From NCBI GenBank assembly GCA_029783825.1, contig JAREIK010009694.1:51614-115613 (forward strand): a stretch of DNA of 64,000 bases. The letters run 5' to 3'. Shown piece after piece: positions 11,661 through 22,282 of this stretch (its first letter is position 1; every line of letters starts with the position of its first letter). Source of the DNA: Sapria himalayana. Lineage: Eukaryota > Streptophyta > Magnoliopsida > Malpighiales > Rafflesiaceae. The notes below the pieces were generated by a model, which ran no database searches, was not told the DNA's origin, and saw only the letters and a list, made by a program, of their open reading frames with translations. A program made the translations under genes and the position numbers.

Positions 11661-12562
11661 TTGGAATCCAATGGCAAAAAGAAAAAACAGAAAACAAACA
11701 AGCTCAGCTTACAATAGATCAGAGCAAAGTAAATGTGGTATTGAATTTTAGGCGTGCAATATATAAATATAAATATAATTTGAATCTCCCTAGAAATAGA
11801 TGATGTCATCTACATAATAGAACAAAATTTAGGCAAAGTAGGCAAAGATTAGATCCACGTCCGGATATATCAACAAAGTTTGTCTCATCCTACTAAAATT
11901 ATTTATGACTTGTTGTCAATGTAATTGGAAAGCCAATCAAGACCCTCATAGAGGCCCTCACCAGAGGTAGCATAGGTGCTCTAAATGTATCAATGCCATT
12001 GGCGAAGAGAGTGAATTTCAAGCTTGTCAGTAATTTTAGCTGCTTTCATCGTATTGGGAAGATCTTGCTTATTGGCAAACACCAGCAAAACTACATCTCG
12101 AAGCTTTTCCTCGTTTAACATCCTATGCAACTCATCTCTGGCTTCAACAACACAATCTCTGTGATTACTATCCACCACAAATATGAGACCTTAGGTATTT
12201 TAGAAGTAATCCCTCCAGAAAGGGCGAATATTGTCTTGTCCCCCAACATCCCACATAGTGAAATTGATGTTTTTGTTTTCAATAGTCTCTACATTGAAGA
12301 CTATAGTAGGAATTGTGGTGATAATTTCACAACGCTTCAACTTATATAGAATGGTTGTATTACCGACAGCATCAACACCTTGCATCAAAATCCTCATCTC
12401 CTTGTTGGCAAACAGCCTGCTGAACAGCTTTGTGAACGTCAACCCCATTTCTTCCACTAAATCCCAATTCATTTGTCATATGACAGTAAAGAGATCTGAT
12501 GAGAGAAAGAAACAGAATCAATAGACCTCAAGAGATGGTCACCAAAGAGGGCGGTCAATCTC
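11661..12562 (-). mobile_element. Processed (retrotransposed) ARF1 mRNA insertion
   Basis: This 902-bp insert lies between perfect 17-bp direct repeats inside TATAGTTATA minisatellite DNA. Read on the minus strand it holds a 5' leader of about 114 nt, an intronless 546-bp ARF1-length reading frame and a 3' trailer of about 240 nt. The long target duplication and lack of introns indicate LINE-type reverse transcription of a mature mRNA. No poly(A) tract remains at the 3' end, which would be poly(T) at 11661 onwards on the plus strand. Confidence 0.88.
11903..12448 (-). pseudogene. ARF1: ADP-ribosylation factor 1 (ARF1) processed pseudogene
   Basis: ARF1 is a myristoylated small GTPase that recruits COPI and other coats to Golgi membranes. 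From ATG at 12448 to TAA at 11903 the frame is exactly 181 codons plus stop, the usual ARF1 length, with no indels. Visible hallmarks are [13 protein letters not shown] at the N-terminus, the PTIVFNVET effector region, WDVGGQD (switch II) and NKQD (guanine specificity). Four in-frame stops replace Q, Q, W and Q codons at the YFQNTQG and HWYIQ positions; each is explained by a C-to-T change on one strand. The P-loop lysine is lost (GNTT instead of GKTT). It cannot encode a functional GTPase. Confidence 0.95.
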
Positions 12563-12579
12563 TATATGTTCTTATACCT
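12563..12579 (+). repeat. Right target-site duplication of the ARF1 retrocopy
   Basis: An exact copy of the 17-bp sequence at 11644-11660, after which the TATAGTTATA minisatellite resumes. Confidence 0.92.
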
Positions 12580-13120
12580 ATAGTATATATAATAAAAAAT
12601 AAAGTTATATATACTTAAACATAAAATTATATATAGATATATTCATACAAGTAGTTATAGTAGTTATACTTAAATATATACAAAGTTATAAATAAATATA
12701 TAGATTTAATTATATGAATACATATATGTATACATAGATACAAATATAATTATATTTAATTATATAGAGTATTACATAGTTATACAATATTTATATATAG
12801 TTATACACATATAGTTATAAATATGTATTTAGTTAAAGATATAGTTATATATAACATTTTTATAGTTATACATATAGTAAAATACAATTATATATTATTA
12901 TATATTATTATACATATGATATATTTTGTTAAAAATATAGTTATATAGAATTACACATATAGTTATAAAATATTATATAGTTAAAAAAATTGTTATATAT
13001 AGTTATTAATATAGTTATAAAAATAGTTTACATAGTTACTAATATAGTTAAATATAATTATAAAGAGTTTTATATAAATTATACAAATATTTATAAATAG
13101 TTATCATATACTATTATAAC
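12580..13120. repeat. TATAGTTATACATA minisatellite, segment 3
   Basis: A degenerate AT array of the same family as segments 1 and 2, with recurrent AGTTATACATATAG and ATATAGTTAT words. It ends near the gypsy remnant at 13130. Confidence 0.75.
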
Positions 13121-13129
13121 AACACACTC

Positions 13130-13440
13130 TCAAATGCCCAATTGAATTACACCACTATAGAGAAAGAACTTGTATCAACAATCTTTTCTTCTGGCAAGTT
13201 AATATCATAATTAGTGGGAACTAAAGTCATGCAATATGCTAAATATTCTATAATCAAATATCTCATAGAAAAGAAAGATGTCATGCCTAGGAAAAGAAGA
13301 TAAAATTTTGAAAATAGCTTATCAAGGCTAGAAAAAGAAGATAAAAGAGTTGTTGAAGAAGATATTAGATAGATTTTTTTTGAACAAATTAATGTACCGA
13401 ATGTAAATGTAACTTCATGGTATGTAGTATTGAATGAACA
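13130..13440 (+). pseudogene. Ty3/gypsy RNase H remnant
   Basis: One frame reads NYTTIEKELVSTIFSSGKL, a stop, then LVGTKVMQYAKYSIIKYLIE and KKDVMPR. This matches the plant gypsy RNase H block usually written NYATTEKELLAVVFA...LVGSKVIVYTDH...KYLLTKKDAKPR. After an apparent internal deletion, SLSRLEKEDKRVVEEDIR follows, resembling the LSRLE linker between RNase H and integrase. The YTDH catalytic Asp is replaced (YAKY). Only this fragment of pol survives; no LTRs were found next to it. Confidence 0.75.
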
Positions 13441-13614
13441 TTATTATTGCAAGTAGTACTGTGATCAAATTTTGAGGCAAAGTGATATAGATGGGAGATT
13501 AGTAGTATTTTGCCATAATATCACTTTTTGCTCCTGCTCTCACGAATTTGTAGAACATGTTAATATTTATGTGCTCAAGTATTTTTCTTCTCAAAATTAA
13601 TATTGATATTTACA

Positions 13615-13881
13615 TATATATATATATGCATAAACATATATGTGCATATACACTACCTCACACACACACACACATTTATACATCCATATACATTACTATA
13701 CATTATATATCAGCATACTCATTTTTGTACTTTTTATATATTCGCACATGTATCTACATTTTCAAAGTAGTGTGTATATACCTGTATGCATGCATATACT
13801 ACTGTACACCCACACAAACACACACATATACCTATATACGTAATGTATTTTTAAAGTTACACATGAAACTATTATATATAT
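13615..13881. repeat. CA/TA-rich microsatellite patch
   Basis: Short (TA)n, (CA)n at about 13658-13673 and CACACAAACACACA at about 13812-13826 lie in CATATA-rich DNA. The two overlapping plus frames here are repeat-driven. Confidence 0.8.
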
Positions 13882-14157
13882 CTGTGTGTGTGTGTGTGTG
13901 TGTAAATGTATTTAAATTTTTTTGATTTTGAAAATTTAATTAAAATAAAATATTATATATTATACACAATTTATAAAATATTGTAAATTCTTTATATTTA
14001 AAACAAATGTGTGTGTGTGTGTGTGTGTAAATGTATTTAAATTTTTTTGATTTTGAAAATTTAATTAAAATAAAATATTATATATTATACACAATTTATA
14101 AAATATTGTAAATTCTTTATATTTAAAACAAATGTGTGTGTGTGTGTGTGTGTGTGT
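13882..14157 (+). repeat. Perfect 125-bp tandem duplication flanked by (GT)n
   Basis: The unit runs from a (GT)n tract through AAATGTATTTAAATTTTTTT to TTTAAAACAAAT and is present twice. The AAATGTATTT anchor is at 13904 and 14029, a 125-bp offset, and I see no mismatch outside the GT-tract lengths. A third (GT)n tract closes the second unit, which fits slippage or unequal exchange between GT tracts. Confidence 0.95.
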
Positions 14158-14221
14158 GTTTATGCGTGCGTGCGTGAGTGTGTATGCGTGTGTGTATGTG
14201 TGTATGCGTGTCTGTGTGTGA
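14158..14221. repeat. Imperfect GT/GC-rich tract
   Basis: TGCGTG, TGTATG and TGTCTG variants of a GT array continue after the 125-bp duplication. Confidence 0.85.
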
Positions 14222-15235
14222 AGAATATTCAGGTGTAAAATTAAATTATGAATTAAATATATGAGCTTCTATTTTATTTAAATAGTTGTTTTTTTTAATA
14301 TTTATATTAAAATAACTATCATTATACTCATATAAATGAAGTTGGCTTATTTGTAAATTATTTGTTTTTACAATTATGTTAAAAATGAAAATATAGTTCA
14401 TAAATAGATAATATTGTTTTTGTTTTTCTATATGATTTTTTATTAAAATTTTAATGTCTATGATAAATTTATACCTATTATTTATTGTTATTACTAAAAT
14501 TTTAGAAACTTTAATATTCAAACAAATATAATGCAGTGCAAATAAATACATGCCTTTAATGTTTTTTAAAAATCAATTATTTCTTTAATTATATTCAAAC
14601 AAAACAGATTACCATATAAATATATGAGTAAATTTTTTTACAAGTAATTATTTTATTTTATTTTATCCAGAATATATAAATGACCATATAAATTTATGAA
14701 TTTGTTTTTTTAAAAAATTATTTAAAAATTTTTTCTTTCAAATTGAATACATGACAATGATTTTTTTTGTAATTAATAGATACATTTCAAACATTGTTTA
14801 TTTATAATAAATAAAACATATTGCATATTATGAGGTGCAAATTTTATTTGGTAAATAAATTTTATTTTTAAAGTTTTATCTTTGTAAATTGAAACTACAT
14901 CACATAAATATATTTGAAATTTTTATAATATTTATTACAGAAACATATTGTTATTTGTTTTGAAATTTACAACATGAATTTTAACAAATGAACATTTTAC
15001 TTGAAATCAATTTTAGTTAAATGATATTAAGTGAAACAAAAATACAAACCCTAAACGCATTAAATAATAATGATTTATACAAACATATAAAAATACAATA
15101 AAAATACATTTAAGGTTGAAAAAATTAAATTTATGTTCCTAAAATATATGGGAAAATGATAAAGATTTATACAATATCCAAATAAAGCATGTATGAATAA
15201 GATGAATGGTATCAATGGATATTAAGTTTCTAAAG
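14222..15235. other. AT-rich DNA, no gene recognised
   Basis: A 101-codon minus-strand frame at 14246-14551 is rich in Ile/Asn/Tyr/Lys, as expected from AT-rich DNA, and shows no motif. No transposon ends or RNA genes were seen. Confidence 0.5.
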
Positions 15236-15505
15236 AATGTAGTTATACATGTTGTAGATGTAGTTATATATAGTTTTTCATGTAATTATATATATTTAGA
15301 CATAAGGCTATGCATAGCTATCGATGTAGATAAATACATTTATATATAGTTATATGTTGATATACATATTGTTAATGCATTTATATATAGTTATATATTT
15401 ATATATATATGTATATTAAATATATGTTGTTATTTTTATATATAGGTATGTTTATGTTTACTATTTTTATAGTTATAGATATAGTAAAATACACTTATAT
15501 ATTTA
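15236..15505. repeat. TATAGTTATA minisatellite, segment 4
   Basis: Units such as ATATATAGTTATATGTTGAT and GTAAAATACA match the array at 9535-13120, suggesting one dispersed family or a duplicated block. Confidence 0.65.
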
Positions 15506-15579
15506 TGTGTTATTACTCTTGGAATTATCATATTTACATAATTTATTATTTAAAAATTAAATATTTGTTATATACACAC

Positions 15580-17707
15580 TGTTCACCACAAACACCAACA
15601 CCCATGTTGTGATTAACATCGAAAATAACAAGATTGTCAAGTGGACAAAAACATGGAAATCAAGTCAGCATACCAACTGTGCACCATCAACTTCCATACA
15701 ATGAGAACACATTATATCACACATGCATGAAGTATGTATATGAATAAATTTATATAAGCAATCCAAGCATACCATGGTGATTAATGAAGAAGAATTTTGA
15801 AATAAAAAATAACAGAATCAAAACACACACTCTTGAATTAAGATAATCGATGAAGAATTAGTGTAGAAAACGTACCTCAAATCAAAAGAAATTCTCACTT
15901 ACTCTTTGATTAGGTTTTTATGAATCAGTGTCGAGAGATAGAGGTGACTATGGAGGACTTAGGCACTTATTAGAGTTGTCTCTCGAGTCTCGACAAAAAG
16001 TGACTAAATTACCAAAATATTTAAAATTTTCATTATATAAACATTAAATAAACAATAAATATATAAAATACATAAAGACTCATTTTTTTTATTTATTATC
16101 AAAATATTTTCAAAAATTCATGTGTGTGTAGCAAGGTACACATGAGAAACAAACACCTTACAATTTTTTATTATAAAATTAATTAAACAATAAATATATA
16201 AACAATTTCAAAAAATATATGTTTAGCCTTATAACAAAAAAATCAAATAGCTACAAAATTTACAAACTTCATATAAAAAGAGATACATGAAAAGATGATT
16301 TGTCTTCTAGACACTTTCCTAAGAGTTATAAATACTCATTATGTTAAAAAATATATAAATATATATATTTATGGTTATACATTTTTTAGAATTGATATTA
16401 ATTTTTATAAACATAATATACAATAATTTTAAAGGCATAAAATTTCATATTATTTGATATCATTTATAATTTTTAAAATTCTAAAAATTACTTAAAGAGA
16501 GAAGATAATTAAAAAAAAGTTATATTTATTATTTTAATAAAGACTGAATCTTAATGCTAATAGTAAAAATATTACTCAATTGTTTAATTCTTATAAATTT
16601 TAGTAGGGGTAAACATCTATGTATTTATTTTTAAATATTAATTTATTTTCTTTTTAATTTAATGAAAAAATTTAAATTTTTATTATATTTCAAGATTTTT
16701 AAATTTTGTATTAATTATTTTTTAAAAATTTTTCTATAATCATAATATTTTTTTATACTTATAATAATATTACTATTTACTAGTTTATTCACCAATTCAG
16801 ATATTTTTTAAAATATTTTCTATTTAATCATACAATGAATTATTTTACCTATATATTAGTAGAAATTTTAATGTATATTCATTTAATTTTTTAAATATCT
16901 TTAAAAATAATTATAATTATAGAATAAATTATTTAATATTACTTTAATACAAATTATTAAGTTTCTTAATTAAAAATTTTAGAAAAGTTATTTGATTAAT
17001 TTTTTTTAAAAATTTATAATCATAAAAATAGTTATTTTAGTGCTTATTTATATACTTTTTTTGTATTTTTATATTTTTTTTAAATTATTTAATTATAATG
17101 TCATTTTATAATTTTACGAGAAGAATGTTTCTTTCAAGGATCGCTCATTTATAGACCATAACATATATTTAATGAACAAAATTAAATAAAATATTAAAAT
17201 AAATAATAAATTAAAAAAATAAATAATTAAAGATTGGTTAAGGAAATTCCGTCACTAAATCCATCATTATATTCCAGATGTAATTAGCTAGAGAAGTTCC
17301 GTCGCTAAATCCATCGCTATATTGTAATTTTTAATAGCTAGAGAAGTTTCATCGCTAAATCCATTGCTATTTTATGGATTAAATTAGCAACGGAAATTCG
17401 TCGCTAAATTTGTCACAATATTTCGGATGAAATTAGCTAGGGAAATTATGTCGCTAATTCTGCCACTATATTCTTGATTTTATTAGCTAGGAAATTCCAT
17501 TGCTAAATTTGTTGCTAAATTTCCTATTTTTCTTTGTGAGGAATTTAAGTCGCTATTCCATCACCAATCCATCGCTAATCCATTGTAAAATTTCATTTCA
17601 ATGTAAAATTAGAAATCCCTTGCTATTCCCTAGCTAATCCCTCACAATTTAGTCAGGGATTGATCCATGGCTAAATTTTTATAACTAAATGAACATTTTC
17701 TTGTAGT
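15580..17707 (+). mobile_element. CACTA-like non-autonomous transposon, copy B
   Basis: The right end reads ATTTTCTTGTAGTC, one base from the canonical reverse-complement CACTACAAGAAAAT. Upstream lies the conserved AGTCAGGGATTGATCCATGG end and three to four 50-bp-period subterminal units (about 17260-17480). The body aligns with copy C over about 2.1 kb; shared words include TTTATATAAGCAATCCA (about 15747-15764) and CGATGAAGAATTAG. The left terminus was not found, so the start is an estimate from the extent of homology with C. No transposase is present. The right end abuts TCTA satellite directly. Confidence 0.75.
17250..17500 (+). repeat. Subterminal repeats of CACTA-like copy B
   Basis: Units of the form AATTAGCTAGAGAAGTTCCG followed by TCGCTAAATCCATCGCTAT occur about every 49-50 bp (ATTAGC near 17284, 17333, 17385, 17432). 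They match the arrays in copies A and C. Confidence 0.8.
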
Positions 17708-18073
17708 CGTATTTCTGTTAGTCTATCAATTTGATTGTATTTCTATCAATCTATTTGTGTGTCTATGTTTCTGTCTATCTGTCTGTCTATCTATCTATCG
17801 ATCTATCCATATTTGTATCTATATATCTACATATCTACCTATTTGTTTATTTTTAGTCTATATGTCTTAAGTCTATCTAATTATTTATCTAAATCTCTAT
17901 CTATCTATCTATCTATCTATATATCAACCTATATATCTATCTATCTGTCAATCTATCTATTTGTCTATCAGTCAATTTGTCTATCTATCAATATTTTTAT
18001 ATATCTATTTATCTATCATTTTATATGTCTATTTATCTTTTATTATGCCTATCTATCTATTTATTTATCTATC
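17708..18073 (+). repeat. TCTA satellite block S1
   Basis: Degenerate TCTA/TCTG/TTTA tetranucleotides with occasional CAAT steps. S1 is bounded on the left by the CACTA-like end of copy B and on the right by the 3' end of a minus-strand LINE. The plus frame reads as repeats of Leu-Ser-Ile-Tyr. Confidence 0.93.
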
Positions 18074-18079
18074 TTTTTT

Positions 18080-19287
18080 AAAGGCTTTTATCATTTATTA
18101 AAGAAAACATACCCCTCACTTGTAGGCGGAGGAAAACCTTTACAACCTAAGAAAGCTATTTATAAGACATTCCATTTACAGGGCAATTCCCTAGCCCGAA
18201 ATACAGAGAATTATCCTTATTTAAGATTAACTGTGACGGAAGCCGCTCTCTTTGTGATTCTTCATTATTATATAACAGTAAACAGCAGGTAGACTTTCCA
18301 CACCAGCAGGTATATTCATCTCAGCAGCGGGAGGACTCATGGCAGCAACAGAGTGCTCTCTACATGGGTATATGCACTGTGTAAATTTTTGTTCTCCCCT
18401 GGCAACAACAGACTTCGCATATGGCAGCAACAGACAGCAGCAGACTTTCCCCAGCTTCTTCTTTATTCTCCCATCATCCTAATTTTTGATTAGGCAGGTT
18501 TTCCATGATATGTACTCTTTTATTTGATATTGTCTCTACCTCTATGTGGAGGCAGTTTTAGCAGCAGCACTGAAGGCTCTTTTCTTCAAGGCAGCAGCAG
18601 CAGCAGCACTGGAGGCTCTTTAGCAGCAGCAACAACACTGGAGGCAGTTTTAGTCAGCATATGGGGTAGTGCTGCCCATGTGGTCGGACCTCTATCTTTC
18701 CTCTTCCCCGTGCGTCTGGCTCTTTTCTTCAAAAGTTTCCAGCCTTCCTTCCTCGTTTATACACTGCTGATCCTGTAACAAAACCAAAGAGAAAACAAAA
18801 AAACGACCGTGCCTACCAGATCTTGACACCCTATTACCCTTATCCTTGATTAAACTTATACAACATAAGACTAAAGCTCCACAGAATTGTCGATTTCTCC
18901 TCTTTAACATTCTGCAAGGAAAAGACAGAATACATATTGTCTTGCAAGAAAAGTCAAAGTACATCCTTTCTAAAGAGAATATCGAATTCTGCCGAAATGC
19001 AGAATTAGCACATATTTTGGATATGCAGAATTTCTAAATTACATACATATTATTATGACACCCTTACATTTTAGCTATGCACTATTCCGCCGAAATGCAG
19101 AATTAACACATCCTACAATGGGATTTCCTTCATTTTAGCTATGCACTATTATACCCTTACATTTATACCATATTTTAAGATACTCATTTTTCTGCCGAAA
19201 AGCAGAGTTAATATGTATGTAATTGTGAGATAGAAATTCTCTGCAATGATGAATTCCCGCACAATCCAGCAGAAAGATGAGACTTTG
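18080..19287 (-). other. LINE-m 3' region with CAG-rich stretches and about 100-bp repeats
   Basis: About 1.2 kb of non-coding sequence lies downstream of RNase H. Three diverged units near 18988, 19087 and 19191 (spacing about 99 and 104 bp) share CTGCCGAAATGCAGAATTA, whose CTGC and GCAG arms can pair; the first two are also followed by TTTTAGCTATGCACTATT. Closer to the 3' end are AGCAGCAGCA/GGCAGCAACAGA-rich runs at 18320-18450 and 18545-18650. The terminal segment ends in CCTTTAAAAAA in the element's sense, as in LINE-p. Confidence 0.7.
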
Positions 19288-19965
19288 TCATACCTTCGTG
19301 GTCTGTTTATTTGTTCTAATATAAGGAAAACTCATTTTATCTAAACATGCTATTCCCTTTAGTTTATTTGGCATGAATTTCTCATTATATTCTATATCTC
19401 CTCTGGTGGTGCCTATTTTAGATAGAATGTCCGCTAGATTATTAGCTTCTCTATATATATGTATTATTGAGGCCTTCAGTTCGTCCAAAAGACTAAGAAT
19501 TACTTCTAGATCCTCTTCATACCTCCATAATATTTTCTTATTTATTACTGTATTATCTAATAATTTTGAATCTACTTGAACTTCAATGTTTTTAAAGTTT
19601 AGCTGCTTACATATCTCTAACCATGATTTTAATGCTCTAATTTCTGATTCTAAAGACGAGGAGGCTCTACTAGATCTGGTGAAAGCTCTCTGTACTATCC
19701 CTGTATGATCTCTTATTACCCCGCCTCCTCCTGCTATTCCAGTGTCCCTACTAAAGCTCCCATCCATATTAAGTGATAGTTTACCAACCGGCAGAGCATT
19801 CCACTGTATACACTTAGCCCATTGCTGTTTTAAAACTTTGTATGTGAGATCCCATTCTTTCTCAAGCTTCTTTTCTTGTTTCATTTCCTGTATAACTATC
19901 GATTTTATTATTGATATATTACATATCTCCTTTCTAATATCTTTTATAATTTCTGTTAAATTCAT
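19288..19965 (-). other. RNase H (RVT_3-type) domain of LINE-m ORF2
   Basis: An open 225-codon frame. The D-E-D-D set is visible as LSLNMDGSF, LESEIRALKSWLE, EVQVDSKLL and REANNLADIL. This RNase H class removes RNA from the RNA/DNA hybrid and is typical of some plant LINEs. It aligns closely with LINE-p 39325-39831. Confidence 0.9.
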
Positions 19966-20141
19966 CCTTATATTTTCAAATTTACTTTTGTTTCGAGATT
20001 TCCATATGCACCAAATAATTAGATGCGGCAGTTTCTGATTAAGCTATTTCTTGGTGGGGCTTTTCGTGTGTTCTTTTTCCCATTTTTTAACTTTATCTAT
20101 TAATCCATCCTCTATTTTACATATTCTTTTTCCCCTTCCAT

Positions 20142-20552
20142 CTATCTCCATATTTCTGCTGCAATGGGTCCATTAGAAAGCAAATGATCAGTTGTTTCAA
20201 CCGCTTGTGAACAGCATTCACATCTTGATGCCATGTTTATTCCATTCTTTTGTATATTTCTATCTACCGGTATAGCATTCATTAAAGCCTTCCATGTGAA
20301 GGAGCGCATTTTTTGCGGGATGTTTTCTTGCCATACCCATTTAAATAGAGTTTGAGCCGGTTTTTTCTTTCTGACCAAATCTTTTGCCGACTTGAGGGAA
20401 ATTTTTCCTTGTGGTGTTAACGTCCATTTCCAGCCACTCTTCTTTAGTATAGAGTGTGAGTCTACTATCTCTTTTTGTTTTTCCATTGACTTCCAGTTGT
20501 TAGAAGCTTTCTTAGTGGTCTTATTCTTATTTTCTAAATATCTTGCCCGCAT
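20142..20552 (-). other. zf-RVT-like zinc-binding segment of LINE-m ORF2
   Basis: It reads GWKWTLTPQGKISLKSAKDL, then IPQKMRSFTWKALMNAIPVD and ASRCECCSQAVETTDHLL. This matches the Cys/His segment found between RT and RNase H in plant LINE polyproteins (zf-RVT). It is the counterpart of 38695-39141 in LINE-p. Confidence 0.88.
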
Positions 20553-20867
20553 ATATTTAGCCCAAAGATTATCGCTTTCTTTAAGTCTCTACCAGCTTTT
20601 ACAGTCCCAGGCAGCTACCAAGTCCTGGAGGCTCATCAAACCTAATCCTGCTTCCTCTTTCAGATAACAGATACTTATCTCGTCCTTCCAGTGTAGTTTT
20701 TTTCTGCCTTGTTTTTTACCCCATAAGAAGTTAGCCATTTCTGATTCGAGTTTTTTAATAAATTTTTTAGGGGGATGTATTACTGATAAAATGTGTGTTA
20801 GCGTGCTTTGTAATACATGTGAAAGCAGCGTAATCCACCCGCCAAATCCCAGGAGCTCTTCTTTCTA

Positions 20868-22123
20868 TCATGCTATTTTCTTTCTTAGCTTGTCTTGAAG
20901 GTAAATTAGATATTCTTCCTTCAACCTCCCCTCATATATCGGACAACCTAAATACATTAATACCCCTTTAATTTCTGCAAAACCTGTAATATTTTTTATT
21001 TTATCTACTAACTTTAATTTTGCATTTTTAGCAAGCATGAACTGACATTTACTTTTATTAACCATTTGGCATGTCTCTTTTTCAAATATTTGAAGAAGAT
21101 CCATAAGATTCATTAAAGACTTTATGCTAGCATTAGTAAATATTATAAATCATCTGCGTAAGCTAAACAGCCTATTCTGGGTGTATTCCTTGGTTGTCTG
21201 AATGACATTATTTTACCTTCAGATATTTTCTTATTCAAGTTTCGAATTAATAGTTTTAAATAGATATCAAAAAGAAGGGGGGATAATGGATCCCCTTGCC
21301 TTAAACTTTTATTTGGTTTAAATTCCTAACTTAACTTACCATTTACCAGGACTCTTACCCAAGTACTTGAAATGCATCTATATATTAGATCTATGGTCAG
21401 CTCAGAAAAGTCGAACCTTCTTAACACAAAGCAAAGGGTATCCCATTCCACTCTATCGAAGGCTTTCGATAGATCTAGTTTGACCACTAAGTTTTTTCCT
21501 CTAGATTTACCTCCTATTTATTTCATCATTTCTGATGCAAGTTTTATATTTTCAATCATTAATCTATTTTTAACAAAGTCCGTTTGTTCATGAGATATTA
21601 TTGAAGGTAAAATTAAACTTAGCCTATTTTGTAATATTTTTGCCAATATTTTATAAATTGCATTACATAAACTTATTGGTCTATAATCCTCACATTTCTG
21701 TGGTGATTCTTTTTTTGGAATTAATACTATAAAAGATTTTACCCATGATTTTGGGATTTCCGCCCCTACAAAAAAACTTGCAATTGCAGGGACTAGCTCG
21801 GTTTTAATCGTATTCCAGTTTACCTGAAAAAAATAATTGTTCCAACCATCAGGTCCTGCTGCACTATCTTTATCAAGACTAAAGACAGCCTCTTTAACTT
21901 CTGGTTCTTCTGGGATCAATTCCATTAATTGGTTTTGAGCTTCCGTAATGGTCGCCCTAATCTCTTGCATTAGAGAATTATCTGTCCTACATGACTGACT
22001 ATATAATTGATTTTCAAAAAAATTTTTAAAGAGAGCTCCTATTTCCTTTTCATCTTCTACCCATTTTCCTTCTTTATTTATTAGACCTTTAATTTTATTT
22101 TTTTGAGATTTTATTTTAGACAT
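20868..22123 (-). other. Reverse transcriptase domain of LINE-m ORF2
   Basis: RT blocks appear in order: AAGPDGWNNYFFQ, LIPKKESPQKCEDYRPISLC, an AFDRVEW block near 21445-21475, SLRQGDPLSPLLF near 21285-21310, AYADD at 21149-21163 and YLGCPIYEGRLKEEYL near 20915-20960. In-frame stops (for example at 21518) and an indel after YADD break it into pieces. Confidence 0.9.
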
Positions 22124-22282
22124 ATTATAAAAAAATTTAGTATTCCGATCACCATCTTTTAACCATTTTATTTTTGCTCGTTGTTTCCAATAAATTTCTT
22201 ACATGTGTAATTTCAATCTCAGTTCTCCTTTAGCCTTACTTAATTCTATCCGAGTTTCATTATTATTAGTGGAGTCAAAATT

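Noticed and set aside
11990..12472. Two separate small GTPase genes on the minus strand
   Set aside because: They are the two halves of one ARF1 copy split by in-frame stops, and the frame is continuous through the stops.
14246..14551. 101-codon minus-strand frame
   Set aside because: Composition is Ile/Asn/Lys/Tyr as expected from AT-rich DNA. No motif, homologue or context supports it.
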